From Solen grandis (lineage: Eukaryota; Mollusca; Bivalvia; Adapedonta; Solenidae): a stretch of DNA of 64,000 nucleotides. Of this stretch, positions 46,801 through 58,067 are shown in pieces. Within the stretch, counting starts at the first letter, position 1. Every line of letters begins with the position of its first letter. The stretch spans positions 87,272,477-87,336,476 of the forward strand of contig CM037778.1 of the NCBI GenBank assembly GCA_021229015.1, in the 5' to 3' direction. The notes beneath the pieces were generated by a model. That model searched no databases. It was not told where the DNA came from and was given only the letters and a program-made list of their open reading frames with translations. The translations under genes and the position numbers were made by a program.

Positions 46801-47684
46801 TCACAGGAAAGTGGTACTTACTACTACACCAACCGTTCCCATTCAAGAAGTCTAACTTGATTTTCTTCTTTCCATAAAGCTTCAAGAAAAACAGGGTAAG
46901 ACTTAAATCGATAAGATTAATAAGTAAGTTGTTACTGCATGGTATCTTACTTGGAATAGCAATACGATATTCCTTATTTATACAATTTTTATGCTGCTTA
47001 ATGTGTAGCTTTTTATTGGATGACCTTGGAGTGTTCAGTAGACGAAATGCCGGTACATCAGCTTATCAGAACTGGTTTGTATTTTACATCAAAGGGAAAT
47101 GAATGAACGCATACTAAAAAAAGTATTATGCTGAGATAATCTTAGTCAGTTTGTTAGATCGATGGCCACTGACTCGTGCAAGAAGAAACCCGAACGGACG
47201 TTGCTAATCATTAAAAAAAATTACTCAAATATCACAAAATATTGATATCATAATTGACCAAATAATAGCTTTATAGCTGTGTACAGACTGATGGAGCAAG
47301 CAGACTATGGACTTCAATGACTTTGAATGGAGGGCTCTGTGCCATAGTGATTTAAAGAGAAAATGTCACTCTAGAATTTTCAATGAAGTCGCTTTGAAGA
47401 AATGTCACATAGATATTTGTGATAAATATTAAAACAATGCCAAATGTCACCAGTCACAGGGAATTTACTCATAAATCCTGTGTAACAATGATTCTTCAAT
47501 GATTCTTCATTCCTGACAATATTGTCATCTTAATCAAAGATGCATATAGACACCAGACACTTCCAAATGAAATAACAGATAATCTGGTTACTTACTTATA
47601 ATTCCCTTTAATGGGACTGTTTTCTTTAAACTTTTTTTTTTATCATATGTCAATTCAGAAACAAGTTCTTGCAACCTACACTTA
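43853..47684. other. Intergenic; microsatellites only
   Basis: (GA)n at about 45,741-45,757, (GT)n followed by 15 or more G at about 46,044-46,077, and an A-rich tract near 45,500. Short open frames across 45,916-46,282 run over the GT/G tract on both strands and are not credible genes. A decayed tRNA-like segment may lie at 44,100-44,165, but it was not strong enough to list separately. Confidence 0.45.
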
Positions 47685-47689
47685 TCCTT

Positions 47690-47795
47690 TGACTGTCCTG
47701 GGTTGGACCTGTACTTTGCGCTTAGGAAGGCCATGAAAAATCCTTGCTCCAAACGGGTTTAAAACCCACAACCTTTGGATCTGCGAATGAATATG
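47690..47795 (-). repeat. SINE-C fragment
   Basis: GACCTGTACTTTGCGCTTAG, GCCATGAAAAATCCTTGCTCC, and AAACCCACAACCTTTGGATC. The head is truncated. Confidence 0.7.
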
Positions 47796-48000
47796 TTTTC
47801 TTCACCCTGTACTAAGAGTCAAACATGCAGTCCTGCCTGAAACACACATACAGAGATAAATAGACCACAGTCCTCTCTTGACAATCAGTTCCTGTCAGTC
47901 ACATACAAATCAGTGATTTTTGTCATTTAATAACTGGTCCACTTAAAATGACCCATTCACAATTTAGAAAAGGACCCAAATTGACATCACTATTTGAGTT

Positions 48001-48190
48001 TACCATCGCCTTGACAGTATTTCAGCCATAAAGCGACGTCCAGCTATTTACACGTGGAAGAAGACCCCGAATGCAAGGAGGCATCCTGGTAGAACCACCA
48101 ACCTACTGCAAGCCAGCTAGAAGGCTTCCTCACATGAAAATCCGAAAAACCCTGTCTGGATTTGAACCCACGTAGTGAGGGGCTGAGTGA
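48001..48190 (-). repeat. SINE-A copy
   Basis: Complement of the body and B box: ACAGTATTTCAGCCATAAAG, AAGCCAGCTAGAAGGCTTCC, GGATTTGAACCCACG, GTGAGGGGCTGAG. The A box end is missing. Confidence 0.82.
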
Positions 48191-48717
48191 GTGTTAAAGG
48201 GACCCAAATTGATTCACAATTCAAAAGTGTATTTTTGGTAGAAGGTATGATTTAAACCCTTCTCAGGTGAATTTATTTCAGATGTGTGCCTCTCTTCCAC
48301 AATATTTCAGTTTCTTGAAAATATAAACCATTCCTTACCATTTTTCAGAAAAATTGCAAGGTATTCTGTCATTGCCAACATTTTCTCTTCTCAATATCAG
48401 CAGAAACGCTGCTACATTTTTTTTCACAATTTTGAGAAAAACAGCGCTACCGGACACATTCACAATCACTGCAAATACTCCTCAAGAATTGACATTTAAA
48501 TTACAATGGTCTTTCCCTCCAGATATCCCTATTCTTCCAAAAGCTGTATTTTGTATTGATCATATAAATCATATTTTTTGCAAAAGTTCTTTGTTGATAA
48601 ATATAAAACAACATCAACAGCAACAAAAAAACAACACGGTCTAATACTCTGTATGCTTTTACAATATTTTTTTTACTGATTTTTAGTGGTTAGCCCAAAC
48701 AACTATAAGTATAATTA
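48191..48717. other. Possible 5' flank of the 93-aa gene; no element recognised
   Basis: AT-rich with no clear exon. An upstream first exon of the following gene could lie here or earlier but cannot be identified. Confidence 0.35.
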
Positions 48718-49176
48718 GGGGAAAAAAAAAAGTTGTTTCTGGTTACCCGACAGGTCCATTATTTTACCCCACGACTCATTCTTTTTTTCGAGGCTGAGCA
48801 AAAAAAAAAAAAAAATGAAAAAAAAAAAATAGAAAAAAAATTTAAATAAATAAAAGTAAACAATATCCATCTTAATCTAAGATTTATATTGCCTTGTCTT
48901 CGTTTAATAACAGCTTGTCACAATAACTTTGGCAACAGCCATTTTGAGATTACAGATTTTTTTTTCTTGGTTCTAAACAACCTACGAATTTTTTTTTTCT
49001 GTAAAGCTATCTGAAATTGCATAATACAGTAAAAGGTAAATTGACATGTAGCATGATACATTTTCCACATAAGATATATAGTCTATAAGCTTTCAAAAAA
49101 AACGAAAAAAAAAAGCCGACCGACCCATTTTTTTCTGAGCTTGTAACCAGAAACAACACTATTTTTTTTTTACGCC
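48718..49176. mobile_element. MITE with A-run plus GTTGTTTCTGGTTAC ends
   Basis: The left end has an A-run then GTTGTTTCTGGTTACC, and the right end is the complement, GGTAACCAGAAACAAC-like then a T-run (TGTAACCAGAAACAAC at 49,142). Second-order inner symmetry involves GAGGCTGAGC against CTGAGCTTG and a GACAGGTCC-like against GACCGACCC. About 460 bp, non-coding, ending 65 bp before an exon. Confidence 0.7.
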
Positions 49177-49245
49177 TTAGGTGTCAAGCTAGGCGTTGAA
49201 CATGTAGACTTTACTTACACAATTTTTGTTTCTCCTTTCAGAAAG

Positions 49246-51723
49246 ATGCTTGATATTATGCCAGAGGCAGAGGCCATAAAGGCCGGGTTAGTCAACAGTA
49301 AAAACAGATACATAAACCTCTTCACTGCCAATGGAAAGGCTGGGGTTTGTATTTCATTACATAAGAAAGTGTAAACTTTACCCTTTAGGGTTAACCGTCC
49401 CCTGTGTCCGAGTGGTTAGAGTGTCTGCCTCAGGAACATGAGGTTGTGGGTTCGATCCCCGGTGGTAAAAAAGGTACTGTTATAGTTCGGTGCTCAGCAT
49501 ATAAGGGTAGTTGCAGGACTGGTTTGCCCGGTGTCAGGATAATGTGACTGGGTGTGGTATCATGCCACATGTCTATGGTGTGATACTGCAGTATGGCAGC
49601 ACTATGTCTCAAGTAGACATTGTCTCCAAATGACTGGAATACTGTTGTGGGACGTTAAACCCAACAAAAAAACAAACCTTTAAGGTTAATAAGGACAGAT
49701 GTTTTTCAGATGTTTGGGAGGGGGCCTTAATATCATATTTTGGGGAAATTATGACATTGTTTGTGCCATTATATTGATGTAGGGGAAGAAAATTTCTGGT
49801 CATTGGTTAAAATTTTGTGAAAATCTGTTGTTTTTTGTTAATGTCAGAAATTTCCTGTTGACACCTGGCCAAATCTATTTTTTTTTTTTTTCAAAAGAAA
49901 ATATATTTTGTTAAATTAATTAGTTAAAATCCTGATATTTGGTGAAATTTATGATTTTAAAGAAATTTTCAGATGGGAAAATGTCTATGAACAGCCTCTG
50001 ATAAAGAAGGGAAAAAAGCCCTGTCAGTGTAATCAGTATAAAAGATTCTATACCGTTTGTTACTTCTAAGTATCTTGGCATTGGTATCATGTCCATGCAG
50101 AGAATAGCTTTCAGTCTTAACCCTTTCCCTCATAGAGGACACCATGAAAAGACCTATGCGAACAGCATAAAACCAGATCAGCCTGCGAGTAACTCGCAGG
50201 CTGATCAGGTTTATGCTGTTCGCTGCTCCTCAGTGTCTGAAAGAGGACTTTGTAATTAAATTTGGTAAGGTTTAACTGTGGTTTTCTGCAGATCAGGCTT
50301 TATGTGGTACCTATTGAGGGCGTCAAAATGAGTATATATGAGGGAAAGGGTTAACTATCTTACCTGTGGCTTATCAATGTGTTAAAAGGTGCAGGCCGAA
50401 AAGTGCCACTCTGTCTGACTGGACTGGTGATTTCTGTTTCAGTAATTAAGTATTAAAAACGTAAATAAATGATAAACAAAGGTAAAATCTTGTTGTTTGA
50501 GTTTGGTCCTGTGAAGTTAATATCAGTCCCGTGAATCTTATAAAATTACAGGACCAAATGTCCTGTAATCCCAAAACTTTTCGGAATATCTAAGGCGTAT
50601 CTGATTTTGAAATGGATCATTGTTAAAAATAGTAATTAAGTAGTACTTAGCCTAGTAATTTCCTCTCAACAACTTTGTAAAACTATATATATATATATAT
50701 AGCTACATGTACTTTCAGGTTTTTTATTAGAGGAATAAAACAACAGATTTTTCTTTAAAAAACCCCCCCAAAAACCCTATTTTTATGCAATTTTAACAAA
50801 TGATTGGTTATTAATGAAAACTGTGTACTTTGTTAATATTCTGTCTATTATGGTGTTAATATCAATAAATTAATATTAATTGTGGTAGTAAATTCTGTTC
50901 ATATTTATTGTTTAATAGTAGTTAAAGAATGAATGAATGTTTTAAATATATCTTTCAAGTCCAAGTATTAAAGGGGTTACAGTAAAAAAAAAATATCCAC
51001 CAACAACCCAGCCATGGAATATTTCTAGTCAGTAGCTAATGTATTATTCAGTTTCTTGATTCAAGGAAACTAGATGAGATTATCCAAGACTTTTTTTTCC
51101 TGTCCTTTTCCCTCTAATATGTATGTTATGGGAGGAAGGACCTTTCCTTTTAATAAAAAAGTAATAAATCTAGTGAACTAAAGAGTCATTTAGTTGTAGG
51201 AGCACTCTCAGTAGTAAGGTAGAACAGTTCTCTGCAATTTAAGCAATAAATGTACACAAACTTTGAATGACTTGTGATGTCAAATTAACTCCTTTGGTAG
51301 TATTAGTCCAGTATTCACACATCTCCGTGCAACCATTAGGCAGTAGATTTTGCAGCAGACTTCAGTTTAATACAATACTGTCTTGTTCTTCATTATGATA
51401 TAGCTGGATTTTGTGTTGAACTGTACATGGTATACAACTTGTAGAATTGTATACGTACCTTAAGGACTCAAGTTTGAATCTAGCTTATGTGCCTGTTGCA
51501 TTGCATTTCTTTTACATGAAAATGGCTTGTTTTGTTTCAGGTCGCAACAGCAGGATTATCCCTTGTTTTTGGAATTTACTTGACTGTTAAGATAAAGAAT
51601 GGCATTAAAGCACACTTCCACGAAAAAGCTGAATACAAGAGGAAATACCAGCAGATGTTGGTTGATATGGAAGAATGGAGGAAGAACGGCAAAACTTTCA
51701 ACCCCGAAGTCAAGCTCCAGTAA
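49246..51723 (+). CDS. Small single-pass membrane protein, 93 aa, two exons
   Basis: Exons 49,246-49,344 (33 codons, preceded by acceptor TCCTTTCAG at 49,241) and 51,541-51,723 (60 codons plus TAA, preceded by TTTTGTTTCAG). Donor GTTTGT at 49,345, phase 0. The product has a short polar N-terminus, RYINLFTANGKAG, a hydrophobic helix at about 34-50 (VATAGLSLVFGIYLTV), then a basic amphipathic C-terminal half with FHEKAEYKRKYQQMLVDMEE. This layout (YxN..T..G before one helix, followed by a charged tail) recalls small accessory subunits of the mitochondrial F-type ATP synthase such as DAPIT or subunit f, but the match is too short to name. An AATAAA at 51,952 follows. The start could be an internal methionine if upstream coding exons exist, since the frame is open back to the acceptor. 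Confidence 0.72.
49394..49670 (+). repeat. SINE-B copy, full length, in the intron
   Basis: A box GTCCGAGTGGTTAGAGTG, B box GGGTTCGATCCCCGG, body GTGACTGGGTGTGGTATC, CATGTCTATGGTGTGATACTG, CAAGTAGACATTGTCTCC and tail AAACCCAACAAAAAAACAAAC. In the same orientation as the gene. Confidence 0.9.
50117..50354 (+). mobile_element. TTAA-flanked hairpin MITE, copy 2, in the intron
   Basis: TTAA at both ends with intact CCCTTTCCCTCATA and TATGAGGGAAAGGG-like termini. The hairpin is present with a one-base deletion in the right arm. 238 bp. Confidence 0.92.
50355..51540. other. Rest of the intron, nothing recognised
   Basis: (AT)n at 50,683-50,702 and A/T-rich DNA. No further exon or element seen. 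Confidence 0.5.
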
Positions 51724-51951
51724 ACCACCCATCTTGGACAATTAGTAATTTTACATCAGTTGGTCAGCTTTTGCAGTTTGTGCAGTTTGGCATTAATATG
51801 ATTGGAATTTGGTTATCTTTGAAGCATGGTGCATCAGAAAAGTTGAGAAAACTGACATTAACAATTTGTTAAGTCGGAGCAAAAGCCAAATATCATCTTT
51901 AAGTGATAGATTATCACATGATTATGATTAAAGTGATGTTTACATTGTTTA

Positions 51952-51957
51952 AATAAA
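51952..51957 (+). promoter_or_regulatory. Candidate polyadenylation signal of the 93-aa gene
   Basis: AATAAA 229 bp after the stop codon, followed by T/G-rich sequence (TTGTTTCTTTCCTTGTTTT), a plausible downstream element. Confidence 0.55.
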
Positions 51958-52005
51958 TGATTTTCTCAGGATTTTTCTCAAGTTGTTTCTTTCCTTGTTT
52001 TCATT

Positions 52006-52222
52006 AGGTCTAAAAAAAAATATAATCTGTGTTTTGGGCAAGGCTCTCAAAAAATTTAGGTAGGGTTGAAATAATTTTATTTTTTCTTAAAGTCCAGTCA
52101 TAATAGTGAATGAATCATGGAAAATGGTGATCTTAAAATGGTCGCTAAAAACTTTTGGGTCGGCAGGTTTTCACTAGGTAGGGTCATGTTGCCCAAAACA
52201 GATTTTTTTTCTAGGCCTTTCA
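52006..52222. mobile_element. MITE-like inverted repeat element downstream of the 93-aa gene
   Basis: Left AGGTCTAAAAAAAAA then ATCTGTGTTTTGGGCAAGG. The complement of the right end reads AGGCCTAGAAAAAAAATCTG then TTTTGGGCAAC. About 215 bp, non-coding. Confidence 0.65.
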
Positions 52223-52812
52223 AAAAAAACAACTTGACGGTTAACGCAATACCTCAGAATATTCATGTACAAATTTATGACCCAATTGTGACTAAAGCTG
52301 GGAACCATGGGTTGTAACTGTACCAAGGTATATATAAGATAGTATTTTCCAATAGCTGAATGAAAATTGATCCATTTATATCATATCTACGCATGTATTT
52401 GACAATAAAATTAACAGTAGAGACAAAATTATTGAAAATTTGTACTTGTTCATTTCCGATATACGGAAACCACTGAAGTATCGGTATTATTTGTCTTTGT
52501 ACTGGTTCATACCACAAACTGCTTCAGACTGCTGTTTACCACTGCACACCTTTTATTGTGAGTAAGGAAACTTCCCAGGATCCGTCCAGAGGGATAAGTT
52601 GTAAGAACTTGTTTCCCAGTCAGTGTGAAATAACTAAACGCAATATGGTGCTGAAATTTGAAAAGTACTTAAAGCAGTGTTTTATTCACAATTACAACAT
52701 TGCGAGTCAGTCACTGCTAGCTTTCAGCAAGTCATTCAGTGGAGTATATAAGACATGATTATGAGTCAAAATATAAGTGTTACTCTTGATTTGAAAGTAA
52801 ATGAATCCCTCC
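52223..52812. other. Intergenic, nothing recognised
   Basis: No exon, RNA gene or repeat ends seen. Confidence 0.45.
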
Positions 52813-53052
52813 TTAACCCTTTCCCTCATAAATACTCATTTTGATGCCCTCAATAGGTATCACACAAAGCCTGATCTGCAGAAAACCAGTTTAAACCTTA
52901 CCAAATTTAATTACAAAATCCTCATTTCCAGACCACTGAGGAGCAGCGAACAGCATAAAACCTGATTAGCCTGCGAGTTACTCGCAGGCTGATCTGGTTT
53001 TATGCTGTTCGCATAGGTCTTTTCATAGTGTCCTCTATAAGGTAAGGGTTAA
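52813..53052 (-). mobile_element. TTAA-flanked hairpin MITE, copy 3
   Basis: Reverse orientation to copies 1 and 2. TTAA flanks at 52,813-52,816 and 53,049-53,052; the right-hand terminus has point changes. The central hairpin is preserved over both arms. Confidence 0.9.
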
Positions 53053-53980
53053 AGGCCCATTAAGCTTCTAAAAGCAGTGTATATCATTTGAATAGAAAAG
53101 CAGATTATGTGCTACAGATTTGTTACGAGATGCAATCTAAATACTTATTGACAACATAGTTACTACAATACATAGATAAGACAGAATCTTTTACTAAAGA
53201 TCATCCAACTGTTTACAAAAATAACTAATTTGCATGTTCCACATCATATTATCCTCATCAATTTTCCATAGACATTCCATATGCCTCTGTTAACAAATCA
53301 CGAGTGTATAAATTGTTGACGTAGCCAGTAAACAAATTGTAATTCAACAAATGTTTTCAAATTCAATCATTTCCGATTACAGACTGTCTTCGGGAATAGT
53401 TGCCAATGCAAAATGTAAATAATGATAGTATTTTGCCATCCATCCAAAATACTTAATTGTGTAATTTGATCAACATTTTCAATGCTTTAAGCTGTTATTT
53501 TACATAAGATATGTGTACATTATGTACCATACGTGTTAGTCTACTTGATGTCAATTTTTCTTTTTTCATGAAAATTGAATCCTTATGAAATATAATGGGC
53601 CTTTAAGTATGAACATGTATACTAACATCTATACAGTGCATTGTTTATTTTGAGTGGAAGAGAATACAACACTTAATGATATACAATTCATAATTTCACA
53701 GGAGTAATTATTGTTCATTGTATTTATACAGAACACTTAAACGACACAATACAATTGCTACTTTTGAACCTTCTTCACCAACACTATTATAGAGTAAAAT
53801 CTGCTACTACTGCAGATGACTCCTGACCCAACAGCACAATGCCATATTAAATGATCAAGGTTAAAGGGTTAAATGTCACATTAAGGTCAAGCTCATAGTT
53901 GAAGGTATTGACAAAAGGAATATATGTCACAGTTCTGGGATTGACTTAATCTTCATATTGGTGTTCAGGTGCACCATACC
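53053..53980. other. Intergenic, nothing recognised
   Basis: AT-rich DNA with no supported features. Confidence 0.45.
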
Positions 53981-54292
53981 ATCAAGTAAGGTAACTCCTG
54001 ACTGAATTCATTGTAAATTATAGCTCCTTCTGTACTTGAGGAATTTTAGTAAAGGCTTTGCATGCAACTTAATTTGGTTAAAGTTTTGCATGTCATTTAC
54101 AAGGAAGCATACATCTAAGAAACCAGCTATGCTTATTTATTTAATACTTAGTAAAGTTTTCACTGGTTTAAACAAGCAAGGTTACTTTTCATCAAATTAA
54201 TGCAAGTTTTAGCCCTTTTTGGACTTAACTTTTTCATGAATGTGACAGAAAAGTTGAGCGCTGTCTTACAGACAGCTCTTGTTAATTGATCA
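53981..54292 (+). repeat. Tandem-core element fragment, same family as 61,363
   Basis: Phrases AAGGTAACTCCTGACTGAAT, GGTTAAAGTTTTGCATG and the end block GAGCGCTGTCTTACAGACAG match the element at 61,363-62,058. The left terminus is not found. Confidence 0.6.
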
Positions 54293-54294
54293 AA

Positions 54295-54338
54295 TCAGGG
54301 ATTCTATATACATAATTATGTTATATAGATTCCCTGAT
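54295..54338. repeat. Short inverted repeat
   Basis: TCAGGGATTCTATATA pairs with TATATAGATTCCCTGA with one mismatch across a 12-base AT-rich loop. Confidence 0.75.
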
Positions 54339-54516
54339 CAAATACATAAAATGCCTTGGTTAAGAAACACAATAACAGAGAAACTTGACGCGAATTTGTA
54401 ATAATAGGAAGATGAAGATGGCGCAGTTTCTCTCACTCTGGTAAGAATGATGGTAAAGGCATTATGGTGTAATTTTTATCTGGGTGTTCTTTTATGTTTT
54501 TGTTGTATTGGGGTTT

Positions 54517-54748
54517 ACCGTTGCTGCGATAGTATTTCAATCATATAGTGACATCCAGCTAATTACAGGTGGAGGAAGACCCCGAGTACACAGAGGTACC
54601 CGGGTAGAACCACCGACCTACCGCAAGCCAGCTGGAAGGCTTCCTCAGATGAAAAATCCGAAGTCCCTACTGGGATTCGAACCCACAGCGGTGAGGGGCT
54701 GAGAGATTTGTAGTCCACGACTGTAAATGCTTGGCCATGGCGGCCCCA
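54517..54748 (-). repeat. SINE-A copy, nearly full length
   Basis: Complement of the whole element from the CGACGGTAAAC-like tail (TACCGTTGCTGCGATAG) through TTCGAACCCACAGCGG (B box) to TTGGCCATGGCGGCCCC (5' end). Confidence 0.9.
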
Positions 54749-54769
54749 CGTTTTTTTATGAAAATAGAA

Positions 54770-55040
54770 AAAAAATGTGGCATTAGAGGGTTCACAAGCT
54801 TTTCTAAAATTTGCCCTGGTGACCTTCATTTTGACCCACTCATGACAACAGTTTTGAATTCATCAGTCTATGATCTAATGTAGACAAATATTCTGATCAA
54901 ATTTCATAAAGTTAGGGCCAAATCATGTAGCCTCTAGAGTTTTCACAAAGTTTTCTTAGATTTGCCCTGGTGACCAACATTTTGACCCCACATGAAATAA
55001 TTTCAAAAAAGGGGCTCTAGAGCATTCACAAGTTGTTTAA
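54770..55040 (-). repeat. 145-bp tandem family, antisense copies
   Basis: Two copies with AGATTTGCCCTGGTGACC and TTTTGACCC phrases, complement of the array that starts at 55,080. Rather diverged. Confidence 0.6.
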
Positions 55041-55079
55041 TTTAATATTTGTCCTTATGCCAGGTTTACAAGGGTTTTT

Positions 55080-56550
55080 AGCTTTTGCGATTGCCTTTTG
55101 TCCGTCGTGCGTCGTCAACAATTGCATGTGAACACTCTAGAGGCCACAGTTTTGGCCCAATCTTCATGAAACTTGGTCAGGATGTTTTTCTACATGATAT
55201 CTCGGATGAGTTAGAAATTGGGTCATGTGGGGTCAAAAACTAGGTCACTAGGTCAAATCTTAGAAAAAACCTGTGAACACACTACAGGCCACAGTTTTGG
55301 TCCAATCTTCATGAAACTTGGTCAGGATGTTTGTCTAAATGATATCTCGGATGAGTTCAAAATTGGGTCATGTGGGGTCAAAAACTAGGTCATCAGGTCA
55401 AATCTTAGAAAAACCTTTTGAACATACTACAGGCCACAGTTTTAGCCCAATCTTCATGAAACTTGGTCAGGATGTTTGTCTACATGATATCTTGGATGAG
55501 TTCGAAAATGGGTAATGTGGATTCAAAAACTAGGTGACCAGGTCAGATCCTAGAAAAACCTGTGAACACTCTAGAGGCCACAGTTTTGGCCCAATCTTCA
55601 TGAAACTTGGTTAGGATATTTGTCTACATGATATCTCGGATGAGTTTGATATTGGGTCATGTGGGTTCAAAAACTAGGTCACCAGATCAAATCTTAGAAA
55701 AACCTTGTGAACACTATACAGGCCACAATTTTGGCCCAATCTTCATGAAAAATGGTCAGGGTGTTTGTCTACATGATATTTGGATGAGTTCGAAAATGGG
55801 TCATGTGGGCTCAAAAACTAGGCCACCAGGTCAAATCTTAGAAAAACCTTGTGAACACTCTAGAGGCCACAGTTTTGGCCCAATCTTCATGAAACTTGGT
55901 TAGGATATTATTCTACATGATATCTGGATGAGTTCGAAATGGGTCATGTGGTCAAAAACAGGCACCAGGTCAAATCTAGAAAAACCGTTTGTCTACATGA
56001 TATCTTGGATGAGTTCGAAAATGGGTAATGTGGGCTCAAAAACTAGGCCACCAGGTCAAATCTTAGAAAAACCTTGTGAACACTCTGGAGACCACACTTT
56101 TGGCCCAATCTTCATAAAATTTGGTCAGGATGTTTGCCTACATGATATCTTGCATGAGTTCGAAATTGGCTCATATGGGGTAAAAAACTAGGTCACCAGG
56201 TCAAATCTTAGAAAATAGCCCAATCTTCAATAGATTTGTCAGGATGTTTTTCTTATTGATATATTGGATGAGTTCGAAAATGAGTCACATGAGGTCAAAA
56301 ACTAGGTCACCAGGTAATTAAAAACTTGTGAACACTCTAGAAGCCTACATTTTTGTCCCAGTCTTCATTAAACTTGATATGAATGATGACTGCATGAATT
56401 CCCAGTTGAGTGCAAATTCAGGTAGGATCAATATGTAGGTCACTTAGTCAAATGTTAGAAAAACACTTTAGATGCCAGATTTTTTGTCATTATGCCAAAC
56501 ACAGCCATCTTATTCAGGTGAGCGACACAGGGCCATCTTGGCCCTCTTAA
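55080..56550 (+). repeat. Tandem array, about 145-bp period, eight or more copies
   Basis: GCCACAGTTTTGGCCCAATC followed by TTCATGAAACTTGGTCAGGA, ATGATATCTCGGATGAGTTC and AACTAGGTCACCAGGTC recurs at about 55,149, 55,292, 55,434, 55,579, 55,725, 55,870 and 56,094, then decays. The element opens with TTTTTAGCTTTTGCGATTGC and closes near AGGTGAGCGACACAGGGCCATCTTGG. One copy has a deletion (55,925-55,990). Open frames of up to 98 codons with repeating 'FGPIFMK' phrases are produced by the repeat. Confidence 0.92.
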
Positions 56551-57190
56551 TTAAGATTTGACCTACTTTTTGACCCAACGTGACCCAATTTTAGACTCAC
56601 TCTTGATATCATTTAGCAAAAATTCTGACAATGTTTCATCTTATTCGGACTCTAAGTGCTCATAAGATTATTTTCTGATATTTGTAAGATTTGACCTGGT
56701 GACCTTTGGCGCCTTCGTGACTCAGTATCAAACTTATCCCAGATATCATCGGGACAAACTTCTGTCAAAGTCTCGTGAAGATTAAATAAAAATAAATGTG
56801 GCATCTGGAGTGTTCACAACGTTTTTCGAACACTTTCTCTATAGTCACATACTTTTGACCCAACGTAATATAATTTAAATTTCAAACTCAATCGAGATTT
56901 CATGGAAGTAAAATAAACATTCTTGCCAAGTTAAACGAAAATGTCACTATGTTTTATTTAAATATTTGTCCTCATGACATACTTTTTGAACGCATATGAT
57001 CTTATTTTGAACTCCTCCGTTATTTCCTGTAGTCAAACATTCTGACCATGTTCCATGAAGTATGTGAACCTAGAGTGTTCAAGTTTTTTCTCCTGAAATT
57101 TTATAAGATTTGACCCAGTGACCAATTTTTGGACCCCACATTACCCAATTTCGAACTCATCTCTGAGATATTATGGAGACAAGTATTAGT
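56551..57190 (-). repeat. 145-bp tandem family, antisense diverged copies
   Basis: AAGATTTGACC, TTTTTGACCCAACGTGACCC and similar phrases recur at about 56,565, 56,690, 56,850 and 57,110 in the complementary sense. Together with 54,770-55,040 they flank the forward array on both sides. Confidence 0.6.
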
Positions 57191-57199
57191 TATCGTTTA

Positions 57200-57274
57200 T
57201 ATTTTAAATTTTATGAAATTTATCGCAAGCGAAGTGAAGCGGAGCGCTGCGATAAATCCATAAAATTTAAAACA
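57200..57274. repeat. Hairpin with 25-base arms
   Basis: TTTTAAATTTTATGAAATTT then ATCGCA pairs with TGCGATAAATCCATAAAATT then TAAAA, loop AGCGAAGTGAAGCGGAGCGC-like. It may be the end of a larger element running to about 57,620. Confidence 0.75.
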
Positions 57275-57983
57275 TGAAGGGTAACATATTTACAGTTTGT
57301 CACGTACGCAATACAGCTTTGCCTTTGACCTCGCGTTATGGAACCAACTTGAACTTCCGTTTGATTGACAGTTTACACATGATGGTTCAGAGTCAGTATC
57401 ACTGGGTACATTTTATATAGCTACATGTAAAACATGACGTAATCAGCCGCCGCCACAAGCAAGCTCCGCCCATTCAGTCCAAAGATCACGTAGGAAGCAT
57501 ACATTCATATTTTCTCCATATCAAGACATCGCTGATCATTTTATGCAATATATTTTTCTAATTTTGAACGAAATGCAAGCATCTCATTGGGCAATTAAGT
57601 CGGACAAACTGTAAACATTCTAACCAAGTTTCGTAGAGATTGGACCAATAATGTGGCTAAACAATTGTTGACGACGAACGAGGACGAAGAAAGCTAAAAT
57701 TGAAAGTAAAAGAATTACACAAATCACATTACATGCAGTTATGTAATTTTCACACTCGTTACTTTGTTGTTAATATTTGCAATTTGTTAGTGGGGGAAAA
57801 GGGATAGCTTATAATCGTACCATTGGATTTTATGTAGATTTAAACATTTGAACAGTAAAGTACATTGTATACTGAATAGCAAAGGCTTGTCAATATGGGA
57901 AGGTTGGAATACACATGACCGCAGATCCAAATTTTGTGGGTTTAAAAACCCCGATTTTCATGGGTTTACCTTGTGAGGAAAGG

Positions 57984-58067
57984 GGTTTTCTCACGATATT
58001 TTTATGTCCCTATATATGTAGATCAATTACAGAATACAGGGACATAAAAAAAATACGCGAGAAAACC
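57984..58067. mobile_element. Small hairpin MITE
   Basis: GGTTTTCTCACGATATTTTT then ATGTCCC pairs with GGGACATAAAAAAAATACGC then GAGAAAACC, with a 30-base loop. Confidence 0.75.

Noticed and set aside
55607..55903. 98-codon open frame with repeated phrases
   Set aside because: Explained entirely by the 145-bp tandem repeat; it breaks in adjacent copies.
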